64,000 nt of DNA from Acidimicrobiaceae bacterium (lineage in GTDB: Bacteria; Actinomycetota; Acidimicrobiia; Acidimicrobiales; RAAP-2). The stretch is taken from NCBI GenBank assembly GCA_003132305.1, contig PKXJ01000018.1:130242-194241 (forward strand). Direction: 5' to 3'. This document shows positions 1 through 9,624 of the stretch, one piece after another. Made by a program: the position numbers and the translations under genes. Below the pieces are notes generated by a model, which saw nothing but the letters and a program-made list of their open reading frames with translations, was not told the origin of the DNA and made no database searches. The first letter of the stretch is position 1. Each line of letters starts with the position of its first letter.

Positions 1-1
1 G

Positions 2-682
2 GGCGACACTCAGTCGCTCGCGAAACCCGCCAACGGCGTCGTGCACGACGTGGACAGTCCCGTCGACGGCGCCGGAGCGTTTCGCGTGGTGCGAGGAAAT
101 CTGGCCCCGGGCGGAGCGCTTATCAAACGTTCCTCGGCGACGCCGTCGCTGCTTAGGCACCGCGGACCCGCCTACGTCATTGAGAGCTTTGACGACATCG
201 CCGAACGCACCGGAGCGAACGCCGAATGTCCCGAGGACGCCGTGCTGGTCTTTGGCGGCGTGGGTCCCGTGGGCGGACCCGGCATGCCCGAGTGGGGCAT
301 GATCCCCATTCCCGAACCCCTCTTAGATCGTGGCGTCACCGACATGGTTCGCGTCACCGACGCGCGCATGAGCGGTACCAGTTTTGGGACGGTGTTCTTA
401 CACGTCGCGCCCGAAGGCGCGGTGGGCGGCGTCATCGGACTCGTGAGGGACGGTGACTTTATTCGCGTCGACGCCGACGCGGGCGTACTCGAACTTGAAG
501 TGAGCGAGGAAGAACTGGCGACGAGAACGCCATCGCCGATTCAGTCGGTGGACGCACGCGGGTACGTCGAGCTCTATCGTCGCCACGTTACCCAAGCGCC
601 CGAGGGCTGCGACTTCGATTTCTTGGTTCAACCCCGCGGCCACGCGCCGCGCCTCGTTGAGCCGGTAGTAGGAAGGTCTTGA
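2..682 (+). CDS. IlvD/Edd-family dehydratase (sugar-acid dehydratase or dihydroxy-acid dehydratase), C-terminal part, truncated by window start
   Basis: Reading frame open from base 2; motifs GGALIKRSSA, VFGGVGPVGGPGMPEWGMIPIP, TDARMSGTSFGTVFLHVAPEGAVGG typical of IlvD/Edd C-terminus. Confidence 0.9.
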   Translation, partial: GDTQSLAKPANGVVHDVDSPVDGAGAFRVVRGNLAPGGALIKRSSATPSLLRHRGPAYVIESFDDIAERTGANAECPEDAVLVFGGVGPVGGPGMPEWGMIPIPEPLLDRGVTDMVRVTDARMSGTSFGTVFLHVAPEGAVGGVIGLVRDGDFIRVDADAGVLELEVSEEELATRTPSPIQSVDARGYVELYRRHVTQAPEGCDFDFLVQPRGHAPRLVEPVVGRS

Positions 683-747
683 GAAGTGAAAGCTTCATGA
701 GAGTTGGAGTTCACCGTGAACTTCGAAAGATTAAGGGGAGAACAACC

Positions 748-2046
748 TTGAAACGGATACGATCCAGAGGAATCGGAGCGGCAGTGGCGGCTCTGATGCT
801 GGCGGGGACGTTTTACGCCGCCGGACCAGCCTCGGCCAGCTCCAAAACGACATTGACGCTTTGGCAGAACTACGGCACCGAACAAAACGCAGTGGCTACG
901 ACGAATCTCGTCAAGGCCTTCGAGAAGCTGAATCCGAACATCAGCATCAAGGTCGTCGCCCAACCGGGCACGAGTTACTTCCAGTTGCTCCAGTCGGCGG
1001 CGGTCTCGGGCAATGGACCGGACCTCGCGGTCATGTGGACGGGTATCTACGACCTTCAGTACTCGAGCTACCTCGTGAACCTGAAGGGCAACGTGCCGGC
1101 CGCGGACCTCGCGAAGATGGAGGGCCTGCAGTGGGAAGCGCCGAACTTTGACGCGTCCAAGGGTGCCTACGTCATGCCACTCGAAACGCAGTTCTATATC
1201 GGCTTCTACAACAAGAATCTCTTTGCCAAGGCGGGCATCAAGACCGTGCCCACGGACTGGACCCAGCTCTTGGCCGACTGCAAACTTCTCAAGGCCATCG
1301 GCGTTCAGCCCATGGTGTACGGCAACGGTGGACAGGCCATCAGTACGGAGTTCTACCCGTGGTACGACATGAGTTACCTGATGATTGGCGCTCACTCGTT
1401 ATCCAGCTGGAAGGGCCTCTACGACGGCGCCATTCCGTGGACGTCGACGACCAACGTGGCCCAGTTAAAGAAGTGGGCGACGCTACAAAAGGACGGCTAC
1501 ACCAACACCGACGTGTTGACCAACACCTCTAACATCCAACAGTTTGAGAAGGGTAAGGCGGCCATGATGGTCGACGGCACCTGGGACACCTTGCAGTACA
1601 CGAGCACGATGGGCACCAACGTCGCGGCTTTCGTACCGCCCTACTCGAACGCGCCGATTAAGGGCGTCGTGGAGTACCCCGGTGACGGTTTCTCGGTCAC
1701 GAAGTACTCGAAGAACAAGGTCGACGCCTTTAAATTCCTCGACTTTTTGACGACGACCCAGGCCGGCAACATCATCAACAAGGCTGGCCTCATCCCAGAC
1801 ATCAAGGGTTTGAGCACGACCAACCCGGTGAACCAGGAGATGTTGAACTTCGTCACGAAGGGCCACCTCACCGCGTACCCGATGATGGACAACTACATCC
1901 AGGTCAACGTCGGCAACGCCGCGGACAAGGTTCTGCCCGCGGTACTCGCGAACCAGCAGTCGCCGGTCTCCGCACTGCAGAACATGGCCCAAGCCTGGAA
2001 GCTCCTACCCACGGCACAGCGAAGTAAGAAGGGTTTCGCGGGCTAA
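748..2046 (+). CDS. ABC transporter extracellular solute-binding protein, family 1 (sugar)
   Basis: ORF 679..2046; signal peptide begins at TTG 748 (LKRIRSRGIGAAVAALMLAGTFYAAGPASA) with a GGGGAG RBS; SBP1-like sequence. Confidence 0.88.
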   Translation: MKRIRSRGIGAAVAALMLAGTFYAAGPASASSKTTLTLWQNYGTEQNAVATTNLVKAFEKLNPNISIKVVAQPGTSYFQLLQSAAVSGNGPDLAVMWTGIYDLQYSSYLVNLKGNVPAADLAKMEGLQWEAPNFDASKGAYVMPLETQFYIGFYNKNLFAKAGIKTVPTDWTQLLADCKLLKAIGVQPMVYGNGGQAISTEFYPWYDMSYLMIGAHSLSSWKGLYDGAIPWTSTTNVAQLKKWATLQKDGYTNTDVLTNTSNIQQFEKGKAAMMVDGTWDTLQYTSTMGTNVAAFVPPYSNAPIKGVVEYPGDGFSVTKYSKNKVDAFKFLDFLTTTQAGNIINKAGLIPDIKGLSTTNPVNQEMLNFVTKGHLTAYPMMDNYIQVNVGNAADKVLPAVLANQQSPVSALQNMAQAWKLLPTAQRSKKGFAG

Positions 2047-2144
2047 GAATTACCTTATGGCACGTCCCCACCTGATTCGAAGAGTCGAGCCGGGTGGGGA
2101 CGTCCATTTACTGTGAATGGAAATTGAGTGAACGACGTACCCAC

Positions 2145-3050
2145 ATGAGTGCCATCACCTCGAACGCGCCGCGCGTGCGGCGAATGACCCTGCGTCGGCG
2201 GCGCCAGCTCTCCGGGTTTCTCTTCGCGCTGCCCGCGATCGCGCTGGTGATCGGCTTCATCGGTGTGCCGATCGGCCAAGCGGTGTACTACTCCTTCACC
2301 CAGTGGAACGGATTGACCTCGACGTGGATCGGCCCGTCCACCTGGACCCAGGCCTTTCACAACTCCAACCTCTGGACGGCCCTAGAAAACAACGCGCTCC
2401 TACTCTTGGCGGTGCCCTTCGCACTGGGTCTGCCCCTCGGGATCGCCGTGCTCTTACACCAGCGCGTCGCGGGCTGGCGAATCTTTCGTTCGATCTACTT
2501 TCTGCCGACCGCCATCTCGTGGGTCGTGCTTGGGCTCGTGGCCGAGCGTTTCTTCGCCTATCAGGGGACGCTGAACTCGATCATCCACGCGCTGGGGTTC
2601 TCGCACGTCAACACCAACATGTTGGGCTACGAGTCGACGGCGCTCAGCGCGCTGGGCATCACGTTCGTCTTCACGATGATCGGGACCAACACCATGCTCT
2701 TTCTCACGGGTCTCGCCACGTTGGACCCGAGTCTCGAAGAGGCGGCGCGCATCGACGGAGCCGGTCGCTGGCGGATCTTTCGCAGTATCACCCTGCCCCA
2801 CCTGAGTCGCTTCATCCAATTGGCCTTCGTGATGACCGTGATCGCACTCTTCTCCGCACTCTTTAGTCTCATCTTCGTCATGACCGGTGGCGGACCGGGT
2901 TACGCCACCACCACGATGGAGTTCCTCATCTACCAGACGGGCTTCAACCAAGGTGACTTCGGCACCGCCGCCCTGTACGGCTTGATCTTGTTCGTCCTCA
3001 CCGGGATTGTGGGCGTCGTGCAACTTCGACTCATCGGATCAAACGAGTGA
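2145..3050 (+). CDS. ABC sugar transporter permease (MalF/UgpA-like)
   Basis: Polytopic; EEAARIDGAGRWRIFRSITLPHL EAA loop; likely start ATG 2145 inside ORF 2094..3050. Confidence 0.9.
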   Translation: MSAITSNAPRVRRMTLRRRRQLSGFLFALPAIALVIGFIGVPIGQAVYYSFTQWNGLTSTWIGPSTWTQAFHNSNLWTALENNALLLLAVPFALGLPLGIAVLLHQRVAGWRIFRSIYFLPTAISWVVLGLVAERFFAYQGTLNSIIHALGFSHVNTNMLGYESTALSALGITFVFTMIGTNTMLFLTGLATLDPSLEEAARIDGAGRWRIFRSITLPHLSRFIQLAFVMTVIALFSALFSLIFVMTGGGPGYATTTMEFLIYQTGFNQGDFGTAALYGLILFVLTGIVGVVQLRLIGSNE

Positions 3051-3922
3051 CCACGCTCATAACGCCGCCCCAAGAGTCCGACGACCGCGAGGCGCCGACG
3101 CCACCGTCGCGCAACACTCGGGCGAAGGTCGGACGTTGGGCCCTCTTCTTCGCCATGGTGGTGATCGCCGTCGTGATGCTCTACCCGTTCTGGGTGATGA
3201 TCATCACCAGCCTCAAATCCGAGGCACAGTTCCTCTCAGGCGGGGGCTTCTCGTGGCTCAGCTGGAAACATCTCTCGGCGACCATTCCGGTCGGCCAGGA
3301 GGTCCTCAGCTCCACCATTGTCTGTTCCGCGTCGATCCTCATTATCCTCGTGGTCGGCCTGCCGGCCGGCTTCGCCTTCGCCAAACTGCGCTTTCGCACC
3401 TCGACGGCGGTCTTTCTGGTGATCGTGAGCGCCATGATGGTTCCCCTGCAGGCCATCTTGATGCCCGAATTCGTCAACGTCACCAAACTCGGCCTGACCG
3501 GCGGCTACTTTGGCGCGATCCTGGTCTACGCCGCCCTCGGCACGCCGTTCTCGGTCTTTCTCTTTACCACGTACTTTCGCGGCGTTCCCGATGAGTTGAT
3601 CGAAGCGGGCATCGTCGACGGGCTTGGCTACTTCGGCGCCCTCTGGCGCCTCGTGGTGCCCATCGCGATTCCCGCCATCGCTACGGTGACCGTCCTGCAG
3701 TTCATCCAGATCTGGGACGACCTCCTGGTCGGTCTGCTCTTTATCCAGAACACCTCGGAACGGCCCATCACCGTGGGACTAGCGGTACTCGCCGCCGGTC
3801 GCACGACGTCGATCCCGGAACTGATGGCCGGCTCGTTCATCAGCGCCCTCCCGGCGATGATCGTGTACCTCGGGTTTCAGCGCTATCTCGTGAAGGGTCT
3901 CACGATGGGCATCGACCGATGA
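3047..3922 (+). CDS. ABC sugar transporter permease (MalG/UgpE-like)
   Basis: Overlaps the preceding gene by 4 bp; polytopic; DELIEAGIVDGLGYFGALWRLVVPIAIPAI EAA loop. Confidence 0.9.
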   Translation: MTTLITPPQESDDREAPTPPSRNTRAKVGRWALFFAMVVIAVVMLYPFWVMIITSLKSEAQFLSGGGFSWLSWKHLSATIPVGQEVLSSTIVCSASILIILVVGLPAGFAFAKLRFRTSTAVFLVIVSAMMVPLQAILMPEFVNVTKLGLTGGYFGAILVYAALGTPFSVFLFTTYFRGVPDELIEAGIVDGLGYFGALWRLVVPIAIPAIATVTVLQFIQIWDDLLVGLLFIQNTSERPITVGLAVLAAGRTTSIPELMAGSFISALPAMIVYLGFQRYLVKGLTMGIDR

Positions 3923-3959
3923 CCATTCACTTCCGGTCGCTTACGAGGAGTACCCGGTA

Positions 3960-5123
3960 ATGGCAGAGATTGACTTCGACGGCGTCACCAAGATTTTTGG
4001 TGTCGGTCCTCCGGCGGTGGACCACCTCTCGCTGCACGTCGACGACGGAGAGTTCATGGTGCTCGTGGGTCCCTCGGGCTGTGGCAAAACGACCGCGCTA
4101 CGAATGCTCGCTGGCTTAGAGGAGATCACCTCGGGCACGCTCAAGATCGGCAACGCGGTCGTCAACAACGTGCTACCCAAGGACCGCGACGTGGCGATGG
4201 TCTTTCAGAACTACGCGCTCTATCCCCACATGTCCGTCGCGGAGAATATCGGCTTCGCGCTGAAGATCCGTGGCGATTCCAAGAGTGAGATCAAGCGCAA
4301 AGTCGCCGAGGCCGCGTCCATCCTGCACCTCAGCGAGTACCTCGAGCGACGCCCCAAGGCACTCTCGGGGGGACAGCGTCAGCGAGTCGCGATGGGTCGA
4401 GCCATCGTGCGAAGTCCCCAGGCGTTCTTGATGGACGAGCCACTCTCGAACCTGGACGCGAAACTTCGCGTCGAGATGCGACTCGAAATCGCGCGCATTC
4501 AGCGACTCCTCGGCGTGGCGACGGTGTACGTCACGCACGACCAGGTCGAAGCGATGACCATGGGAGACCGCGTCGCGGTACTGCGTGACGGCCAGCTCCA
4601 ACAGGTGGACACGCCCCAGGATCTCTACGATCATCCGGTCAATGAGTTCGTGGCCGGATTTATGGGCTCACCCCCGATGAATCTCGTGCGCTGTCGCGTT
4701 CGCGCCGGCAACGACCGGATCGAAGTTGACTTCGGTGATCAGACCATCGAGCTGCCCTGGCACTACACGTCGTCGCACGAACTGCCCGCTTCGGGACTCG
4801 ACGTCGTCGTCGGGATCCGTCCCGAAGACGTCATCATCACCGACGCGTCGAGCCCGAACACCATCCAAACGCGGGTGGAACGTCGCGAGGCGTTGGGTGC
4901 GGAGATTCTGGTCCACCTCTCGCACGTGGACCCGAACACCGACCCGTCCGCCTACGCCGAGAACGCTCGCGCCGACATCTCGCGCAAGGCCTCGCTCGTC
5001 GCGAAGATGGGGCCTCGCGTCAAGATCACCGTCGGCGACGTGCTCTCGGTGCAGCTGTCACCCGAGCACGCGCACTTCTTCGACGCCGCGACGGGCGTGA
5101 CCCTGAGAAAGCGATCGCGGTGA
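3960..5123 (+). CDS. ABC transporter ATP-binding protein (MalK/UgpC/MsmK-like)
   Basis: Walker A GPSGCGKTT, signature LSGGQRQRVAMGRAIV, Walker B AFLMDEPLSNLD, TOBE-type C-terminus. Confidence 0.95.
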   Translation: MAEIDFDGVTKIFGVGPPAVDHLSLHVDDGEFMVLVGPSGCGKTTALRMLAGLEEITSGTLKIGNAVVNNVLPKDRDVAMVFQNYALYPHMSVAENIGFALKIRGDSKSEIKRKVAEAASILHLSEYLERRPKALSGGQRQRVAMGRAIVRSPQAFLMDEPLSNLDAKLRVEMRLEIARIQRLLGVATVYVTHDQVEAMTMGDRVAVLRDGQLQQVDTPQDLYDHPVNEFVAGFMGSPPMNLVRCRVRAGNDRIEVDFGDQTIELPWHYTSSHELPASGLDVVVGIRPEDVIITDASSPNTIQTRVERREALGAEILVHLSHVDPNTDPSAYAENARADISRKASLVAKMGPRVKITVGDVLSVQLSPEHAHFFDAATGVTLRKRSR

Positions 5124-5296
5124 CGAACCCGATCCCCGCACACTTTGATCGTCAGATCCTCGCGAGTGGTCTCGACCACGCAGAGGGCGTCTGCTGGGAT
5201 CCACGGCGTCGCGGTGCGGCGATCGCGTCGTCAGCGTTCGCCGGGCAGTCCGGTGTCGCGCTGTTCTACCCCTTCCAACAAAGTGAGATGACGTGA
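5120..5296 (+). pseudogene. 58-aa micro-ORF resembling N-terminus plus possible C-terminal tail of an SMP-30/gluconolactonase, internally collapsed
   Basis: GTG 5120 overlaps upstream TGA and its own TGA overlaps GTG 5293 of the next gene; MTNPIPAHFDRQILASGLDHAEGVCWDPRRRGAAIASSAFAGQSGVALFYPFQQSEMT; not in supplied ORF track. Confidence 0.55.
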
Positions 5297-6807
5297 CACG
5301 AGTTCTCAGTAGAAATCCCTCAACGGGCACCGAGCGCGAACTCAACGTGAACGAGACGACCCCCGACGAAGTGCTTCGTCTTTGCGACCGCGCGGCGTCG
5401 GTCGCGCTCGAGCACGCGGGGCGGCCCTTGTCGTGGCGCTCAGAGTTGTTGCGCACGATGGCTCATGAGCTCGAGAATGACGCCGGTAATTTGGTGACCC
5501 TCGCTCTCGAAGAGACCGCGCTCGGTCAGCCCCGACTCGAAGGCGAGTTACGCCGCACGGCCTTCCAACTGCGATTCTTCGGCGACGTCGTCGACGACGG
5601 GGCCTTTCTACTCGCCTCCATCGACCACGCGAGGGACTCACCGATGGGACCCCTACCCGACCTTCGACGAATGCGCGTGCCGCTGGGACCGGTCGGCGTC
5701 TTTGGCAGTTCGAACTTTCCCTTCGCCTTCTCCGTGCCCGGCGGCGACACCGCCTCGGCCCTCGCCGCGGGCTGTCCCGTGATCATCAAGGCCCACCCCG
5801 CGCACCCCGCCACTAGCCAGGCCTGTTTCGACGCGCTCGTTCGCGGCGCCCAGAAAGGGGGCGCTCCCGAAGGGCTGCTCGGCCTCGTCTTTGGATTTGA
5901 GGCCGGCGTCGCCCTCATCGACGCGCCCGCTCTGAAGGCGGTGGGATTCACCGGTTCCGTTCCGGCCGGTCGTGCTCTGTGGAGTCGCGCGAACGCGCGG
6001 CCGACGCCCATTCCATTCTTTGGCGAACTCGGATCGGCCAACCCCCTCGTCGTCACGTCGGCTGCCGCGAAAGAGCGCGGTCCCGAGATCGGTGCGGGTT
6101 TCGCGGGATCGATGACCCTAGGCGCTGGTCAGTTCTGCACCAAACCCGGACTGCTCTTTATTCCCCAGGACGCGAACGGCGACGCGCTGGTGACGTCGCT
6201 CGTCGAGGCCCTCAATGAACTCACGACGATGACGATGTTGACCGCGGACATCGCCGATCACTTTCGATCGGGTTCCGTGACGATCGCCGGCGTCGACGAC
6301 AACAGCCACCTCGTGGGCGATGGCCCTAATGGAGGAACGAGCGTGGGTCCCCAGCTCTTCGAAGTCCCCGCGGCGGTCTTTTCGGACCCGTCGTCTCGGG
6401 CGCTTCGAGAAGAGTGCTTCGGACCGCTCGCCATCGTCATTCGCTACCTCAATCGAGACGATCTGTCGAAAGCTCTGGCCAGTGCCGACGCCGCTCTCAC
6501 CTTCAGTGTCTTCACCTCGAACAACGACGATGACGCGGCGTGGCTCGTAGAACTCGGTCACACCAAGGCCGGACGCGTTATCGCGAACGGATTTCCCACC
6601 GGCGTAGGCGTGAGTTGGTCCATGCAACACGGCGGTCCGTGGCCGGCGACGACCAACTCGTCGGCGACCTCGGTCGGCGCGAGTGGCGTCGATCGATGGC
6701 TGCGCCCCGTCACCTACCAAGGTGTGCCCGAGGAACTCCTGCCCGAAGCTCTTCGTGACGCCAATCCACTGGCGGTGCCCCAACGCGTCGACGGCGTCCG
6801 GCGCTAG
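5293..6807 (+). CDS. Aldehyde dehydrogenase (NADP+), alpha-ketoglutaric semialdehyde dehydrogenase type
   Basis: FGSSNFPFAFSVPGGDTASALAAGCPVIIKAHPAHP and GAGQFCTKPGLLF motifs of the KGSADH subgroup. Confidence 0.88.
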   Translation: MTRVLSRNPSTGTERELNVNETTPDEVLRLCDRAASVALEHAGRPLSWRSELLRTMAHELENDAGNLVTLALEETALGQPRLEGELRRTAFQLRFFGDVVDDGAFLLASIDHARDSPMGPLPDLRRMRVPLGPVGVFGSSNFPFAFSVPGGDTASALAAGCPVIIKAHPAHPATSQACFDALVRGAQKGGAPEGLLGLVFGFEAGVALIDAPALKAVGFTGSVPAGRALWSRANARPTPIPFFGELGSANPLVVTSAAAKERGPEIGAGFAGSMTLGAGQFCTKPGLLFIPQDANGDALVTSLVEALNELTTMTMLTADIADHFRSGSVTIAGVDDNSHLVGDGPNGGTSVGPQLFEVPAAVFSDPSSRALREECFGPLAIVIRYLNRDDLSKALASADAALTFSVFTSNNDDDAAWLVELGHTKAGRVIANGFPTGVGVSWSMQHGGPWPATTNSSATSVGASGVDRWLRPVTYQGVPEELLPEALRDANPLAVPQRVDGVRR

Positions 6808-6810
6808 GCG

Positions 6811-7476
6811 TCAGCGGCGCGGCTGGGGTAGGGCCGCGCGAACTTCGTCGGCGCGACGACCCAACGTCTGAGTTCTCGCGAGCGCGTCGCGGGCACCGCA
6901 GCGCTCGAGCCAGTTCGCCAGCATCAAGTAGCCGTCTTGGGTGAGCACCGACTCGGGGTGAAACTGCACCCCTTCGAGATCCAACGAACGATGGCGAATA
7001 CCCATGACGAGCCCGTTCGACCTCGCGCTCACCTCGAGCTCGTCGGGTAGGCCCTCGTCGACGACGACGAGAGAGTGGTAGCGACCAACGACGAGAGGAT
7101 TCGCGACGTCTCGAAAGACGCCCCGACCGTCGTGTGTGACCAGACTCGCTCGCCCGTGCAAGAGTTCGGGCGCGACGAGCACCCTTCCGCCGAAGGCTTC
7201 GGCGAGCGCCTGGTGACCGAGACAGACACCCAACAGGGGCACGTCGGCCTCGCTGCAGTAACGAACGATCTCTAAACAGTTGCCCGCCGTGCTCGGATAT
7301 CCCGGTCCCGGTGAGATGAGCACACCGTCGGGGTGCATCCGCGCCACGTCGCTCGCGGCGACCTCGTCGTTTCGTCGCACCGTGACGAGGGCCCCGAGTT
7401 CGCCCAGGTACTGCACCAGGTTGTAGACGAACGAGTCGTAGTTGTCAACGACGAGAATCGAGGGGCTACCGGACAT
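6811..7476 (-). CDS. trpG: Anthranilate/aminodeoxychorismate synthase glutamine amidotransferase subunit
   Basis: ILVVDNYDSFVYNLVQYLGELGA, GVCLGHQALAEAFGG, GVQFHPESVLT; start ATG at 7476 (MSGSPS) preferred over 7485. Confidence 0.9.
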   Translation of the reverse strand: MSGSPSILVVDNYDSFVYNLVQYLGELGALVTVRRNDEVAASDVARMHPDGVLISPGPGYPSTAGNCLEIVRYCSEADVPLLGVCLGHQALAEAFGGRVLVAPELLHGRASLVTHDGRGVFRDVANPLVVGRYHSLVVVDEGLPDELEVSARSNGLVMGIRHRSLDLEGVQFHPESVLTQDGYLMLANWLERCGARDALARTQTLGRRADEVRAALPQPRR

Positions 7477-7516
7477 GTAGCGCAATACTACGGCGCCGAG
7501 TCACTATCCTTTCGCC

Positions 7517-9025
7517 ATGGAACCCCTCGAACTCGCGTCGTTCCTCGACCTCACGGCGCAAGGCTTCAACGTGGTGCCGCTGCACGTGACCCTGCAACTC
7601 GACCGCGAAACGCCCGTGTCGCTGTACCAACAACTCGGCGAGCGGGCCATCTTCCTCTTGGAGAGCGCGGCGCTCGGCGACGCGACCGGTCGATACTCGT
7701 TCATTGGTCTCGATCGTCGCTGGCGCCTCACGACGCGAGACACCCGCACGGTGCTCGACGACGGCGAGACGCGCGAAAGCGACCGCGAACCCTTAGACGA
7801 GCTACGCGCACTCCTAGCGCACTATCGAACGTACGTGACGAGTGATCTTCCCGATTTCATTGGCGGCGCGGTGGGATTCGTGACCTACGACTACGTACGT
7901 CGCCTCGAGCGACTGCCGGGCCGCACGGGCCCTCCCACCTGGCCCGACGTCGATTTCTCCTTTCCCGGCGCGGTGCTGATCTGTGACCACGTGCGTCACT
8001 CGACGACCGTCGTCGTTCTCGCCATCGTCGAGTCGAGCGATCCCGCCGAGGTCTACTCCGAGGCCCGTGGCCGTCTCGATGAACTGGTCACCACGCTGTT
8101 GGCCCCGTCGCCACGAGTTGATTCCAGCGCCGAGCGCCTGGTCGCGACCGCTCCTCAGAAGAGGTCCTCGATTGACATCCGAGCGATCGCCAAGGATCTT
8201 TCAAACTTCAGCGCCGCAGAGTACGAAGAGATCGTCGAGCGCGCCAAAGAGTACATCGTCGCCGGCGACGTCTTTCAAGTCGTCCCGAGCCAGCAGTTTC
8301 AACGCCCGAGTGACGTCAACCCGCTCACCTTGTACCGAGTCCTTCGCGCGCTGAACCCTTCGCCGTACATGTACCTCTTGGACTCGGGCGACCATCAAAT
8401 CGTCGGCGCCTCGCCGGAGATGTTGATGCGGGTGCACGAACGCGTCGTGAGTACTCGACCGATTGCCGGCACCAGACGGCGCGGTGACAGCGATGCCGAA
8501 GACCTCGCCCTCGAAGCCGAGATGCTGGTGGACGAGAAGGAGATCGCCGAGCACGTGATGCTCGTGGACCTCGGACGAAACGATATCGGCCGCGTCGCGA
8601 AGCCCGGAACCGTTCGCGTGGAACAACTGGCGCACGTCGAGCGCTTTTCTCACCTGATGCACCTCGTCAGTCACGTCGACGGCGAACTACAAGATGGCCT
8701 CGACGCCTTCGACGCCTTTAACGCGCTCTTTCCCGCGGGCACGTTGACCGGCGCGCCCAAGGTACGCGCCATGGAACTCATCGACGAGTTCGAGCCGGTC
8801 TACCGCGGGCCCTACGGGGGTGCCGTGGGCTACTTCTCGCTGTCGGGAAACGCTGACTTTGCGATCACCATTCGAACACTCTCGTTACGTGAAGGCGTCG
8901 CCACCGTGCAGGCCGGCGGCGGCGTCGTCGCCGACAGCCACGGCGACTTTGAGTACCAAGAGTGTCTCAACAAGGCCTCGGCTCCCCTGCTGGCTCTCGA
9001 AATCGCCGACGCGCTGGCTAACTGA
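7517..9025 (+). CDS. trpE: Anthranilate synthase component I
   Basis: Chorismate-binding signatures: VVPSQQF, SPSPEMLMR-like SPEMLMRV, RPIAGTRRRG, DLGRNDIGRV, GTLTGAPKVRAMELI, GGAVGYFSLSGN. Confidence 0.95.
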   Translation: MEPLELASFLDLTAQGFNVVPLHVTLQLDRETPVSLYQQLGERAIFLLESAALGDATGRYSFIGLDRRWRLTTRDTRTVLDDGETRESDREPLDELRALLAHYRTYVTSDLPDFIGGAVGFVTYDYVRRLERLPGRTGPPTWPDVDFSFPGAVLICDHVRHSTTVVVLAIVESSDPAEVYSEARGRLDELVTTLLAPSPRVDSSAERLVATAPQKRSSIDIRAIAKDLSNFSAAEYEEIVERAKEYIVAGDVFQVVPSQQFQRPSDVNPLTLYRVLRALNPSPYMYLLDSGDHQIVGASPEMLMRVHERVVSTRPIAGTRRRGDSDAEDLALEAEMLVDEKEIAEHVMLVDLGRNDIGRVAKPGTVRVEQLAHVERFSHLMHLVSHVDGELQDGLDAFDAFNALFPAGTLTGAPKVRAMELIDEFEPVYRGPYGGAVGYFSLSGNADFAITIRTLSLREGVATVQAGGGVVADSHGDFEYQECLNKASAPLLALEIADALAN

Positions 9026-9151
9026 GTCGGCCGAGTATCGCGTCAGAAAATGGACCACTCGCTGGGCCGAGGCACTCGGGTGTACGGCGACTTCGAGAAC
9101 TATTGCGTGTCGCTTCAGTTGTTCACGAGGTAGTGCGCCGCTTCCATTGGA

Positions 9152-9349
9152 CTATTTCGCACCGTGGCGTGAGCCTTTAGAAAGCCAAGACATGAGCTTC
9201 ATATTGACGGTCAGCGCCACCACCGCAATGGCGACCATCGCAACTTCGCCCAGGAACCCTCGCGGTACAACATTCTTTTGACGCTTTTGATTCGAGCTTG
9301 CCGGAGCTCGCGAAGAATCACGTTTCGCCGTCGACGAGTGTGTGGACAT
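9152..9349 (-). CDS. Small putative membrane protein (one hydrophobic segment)
   Basis: MSTHSSTAKRDSSRAPASSNQKRQKNVVPRGFLGEVAMVAIAVVALTVNMKLMSWLSKGSRHGAK; basic N-terminus plus one TM; isolated. Confidence 0.3.
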   Translation of the reverse strand: MSTHSSTAKRDSSRAPASSNQKRQKNVVPRGFLGEVAMVAIAVVALTVNMKLMSWLSKGSRHGAK

Positions 9350-9624
9350 ACAGTTCCTCCTTTAGTAATGAAGTCGTCGTGTCCGCACGGGCGACAATCG
9401 TCTAGATCGTCCGACCCGAACCTGGCGTCTTAAGAAAGAGGGAGAGTCCCTCCAGTACGACCACTTTAAAGGTCGGCTTTTGGTGTCGAGCCGGTTACGC
9501 TTTTCTTCAATGCCCTGCTGAGCGGCGACGTGTCCCTGGTGGGCGCCAGTCGAACGGCTTGCAGAACCCGGCGAAACTCGTCGACGCGTCTTCATCGAAG
9601 GCGTTCCTAGCCAAAGGAGAGCTC

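Noticed and set aside
628-1395. 255-aa minus-strand ORF opposite the solute-binding protein gene
   Set aside because: High-GC shadow ORF antisense to a well-supported gene; no family motif. The same applies to many long antisense ORFs in the track (e.g. 1483..1992, 2454..3023, 6118..6783, 15212..16288, 32723..33520, 36233..37033).
7477-7516. trp attenuator/T-box/leader peptide upstream of trpE
   Set aside because: The intergenic space is only about 40 bp, with no Trp-rich ORF or hairpin room.
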